This document shows positions 63,000 to 64,000 of a stretch of DNA of 64,000 nucleotides, piece by piece. The notes below the pieces were generated by a model. The model was not told where the DNA came from, searched no databases, and saw only the letters and a list, made by a program, of their open reading frames with translations. Numbering within the stretch: the first letter of the stretch is position 1; every line of letters starts with the position of its first letter. The stretch lies in the NCBI GenBank assembly GCA_007859995.1, contig SMSL01000003.1, positions 124,001-188,000 of the forward strand, written 5' to 3'. The position numbers and the translations under genes are program-made. This DNA is from Candidatus Brocadiaceae bacterium S225 (lineage in GTDB: Bacteria > Planctomycetota > Brocadiia > Brocadiales > Scalinduaceae).

Positions 63000-64000
63000 T
63001 CACAACCACTTCTTCTTTCTAAAATAAATTAACATGAATATCCCGGTAACTGATATTACAAGTAAAACTAATGGATAACTCCATTTCCATTTAAGTTCAG
63101 GCATATATTCAAAATTCATCCCATAGAGACCGGCTACAAAGGTCAATGGTATGAATATTGTGGCAATAATCGTCAGTACCCTCATAACTTCGTTAGTCTT
63201 GTTGCTGATACTTGACAGGTAAAGATCGAGCATACCGGTAAGCATGTCCCGAAACGTCTCAATCGTATCAATCACCTGGATTGTATGATCATAAACATCC
63301 CTTAGGAATACCCTGGTTGGTTCATTAATTAACGTTAATTCTCCTCTTTCCAGGTTACTTACTAACTCTCTTAAAGGCCATACAGCCTTACGAAACAGTA
63401 ACATCTCCCTTTTCAGGTCATGAATATCGTGCAAGGTCTCTTTTCCCGGTTCATTCAAAAGCTCTTCTTCAATATTTGCAATCTGTTCTCCTGTTTTTTC
63501 CAGAATGGTGAAATAGTTATCAACTATAGCATCTATTAAGGCATAGATTAGATAATCCGTCCTGGATTTTCTAATGCGAACCCTTCCGTTTTTAATCCTT
63601 TCTCTGACGGGATTAAACACATCACCTTCCAATTCCTGGAATGATATAACAAAGTTTAAACCAAATACCAGACTAATCTGCTCTATTTTTATTATATGCT
63701 TTTCTTCGTCAAAATAAGGTATTTTCAGGACAAGAAAAACGTAATCTTCAAAATCGTCCAATTTAGGACGCTGCTCAGTATTCAGGATGTCTTCCAGTAT
63801 AAGCGGGTGCAGATTAAAATGCTTTCCAATTTTCTCAATAATTTCAATCTGATGAATGCCATCAATATTTATCCATGTAACAGTAGATGTATCTTTAAAT
63901 GGGAAACACTCTTCAACTGATTTCACCTCCTTTTCCTGGAAATTCGTCTGATCATAATCAAGGATGCTAATCCTTGTTTTTTCTGTGCTCTCTTTACCTA
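63000..64000 (-). CDS. corA: CorA-type magnesium/divalent-cation channel (5' end beyond the window)
   Basis: The C-terminal pore segment shows GMN in VAGLYGMNFEYMPELKW, the CorA signature, preceded by helix TIIATIFIPLTF and ending with YFRKKKWL. The cytoplasmic N-domain reads LEDILNTEQRPK and IDGIHQIEIIEK. The frame does not start at GTG 63926: codons 63927-63998 continue in phase as GKESTEKTRISIL then DYDQTNFQEKE, typical CorA N-terminal sequence, with no stop to the window edge. The true start lies outside. Expected function: Mg2+/Co2+ uptake as a pentamer. Confidence 0.92.
   Translation of the reverse strand, partial: GKESTEKTRISILDYDQTNFQEKEVKSVEECFPFKDTSTVTWINIDGIHQIEIIEKIGKHFNLHPLILEDILNTEQRPKLDDFEDYVFLVLKIPYFDEEKHIIKIEQISLVFGLNFVISFQELEGDVFNPVRERIKNGRVRIRKSRTDYLIYALIDAIVDNYFTILEKTGEQIANIEEELLNEPGKETLHDIHDLKREMLLFRKAVWPLRELVSNLERGELTLINEPTRVFLRDVYDHTIQVIDTIETFRDMLTGMLDLYLSSISNKTNEVMRVLTIIATIFIPLTFVAGLYGMNFEYMPELKWKWSYPLVLLVISVTGIFMLIYFRKKKWL

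Noticed and set aside
1-64000. CRISPR array, rRNA or tRNA genes
   Set aside because: I saw no regularly spaced direct repeats and no cloverleaf or rRNA-like sequence in the intergenic regions; small or unusual tRNAs could be missed by eye.

Overview
The window reads as one chromosomal stretch of a Gram-negative-type bacterium of moderate-to-low GC. An LPS Kdo transferase, several lipoproteins and an exopolysaccharide priming transferase point to an outer membrane. My best inference is a planctomycete of the anammox (Scalindua/Brocadiales-like) lineage. The reasons are a Ni-Fe CO dehydrogenase, paired formate/nitrite channels, ferredoxin-linked 2-oxoacid oxidoreductase genes, a hexulose-phosphate synthase-RraA fusion, and McsA-McsB-ClpC outside Firmicutes. 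No hallmark hydrazine gene or rRNA lies here, so the assignment is not proven.

Layout. 0-6 kb (+): end of xseA, xseB, dxs, nadK and a three-subunit 2-oxoacid:ferredoxin oxidoreductase, in one tightly packed block ending before a MITE-like repeat. 6-10 kb: PqiA-like membrane protein (+), then aquaporin, ribBA and pgsA (-). 10-20 kb (+): carA-carB, secA, waaA, metK. 20-22 kb: TPR protein and a formylglycine-type domain protein. 22-26 kb: an accessory patch with a small protein overlapping a zinc-hook SMC-like ATPase, followed by a remnant of a second ATPase of that general kind. 26-31 kb (-): sugar-phosphate transferase, GAF-GGDEF cyclase, rarA, YceI-like protein. 31-35 kb (+): two overlapping formate/nitrite transporters, a strong terminator, a structured inverted-repeat element and an exported beta-carbonic anhydrase.

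35-40.5 kb is a gene graveyard. It holds a frameshifted dabB, a dabA that keeps only its two ends, a PAS/PAC remnant with two in-frame stops, a truncated IS200/IS605 transposase and a START-domain remnant. An intact citrate synthase gene and an unrecognised ORF sit among them. 40-45 kb (-): a cation diffusion facilitator with altered metal-site residues, two tandem cupins and CO dehydrogenase (cooS). 45-47 kb (+): dgt and ispD. 47-57 kb (-): two SHOCT lipoproteins, radA, clpC-mcsB-mcsA, the HPS-RraA fusion, queD and a CopD-like membrane protein. 57-60 kb (+): serA, a possible tiny ORF and dnaJ. 60-64 kb (-): a broken adenine methylase, a lipoprotein, a DUF502 protein and corA, which runs off the right edge.

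How the genes fit together. Central carbon and energy functions recur: 2-oxoacid:ferredoxin oxidoreductase, citrate synthase, CO dehydrogenase, carbonic anhydrase and formate/nitrite channels, as expected for an anaerobic autotroph. dxs and ispD serve the MEP isoprenoid pathway. The most notable points are the loss of the DabAB bicarbonate accumulation system beside an intact carbonic anhydrase, a channel protein with a histone-like N-terminal tail having a basic residue at nearly every third position, and a possible two-gene defence unit around the zinc-hook ATPase.
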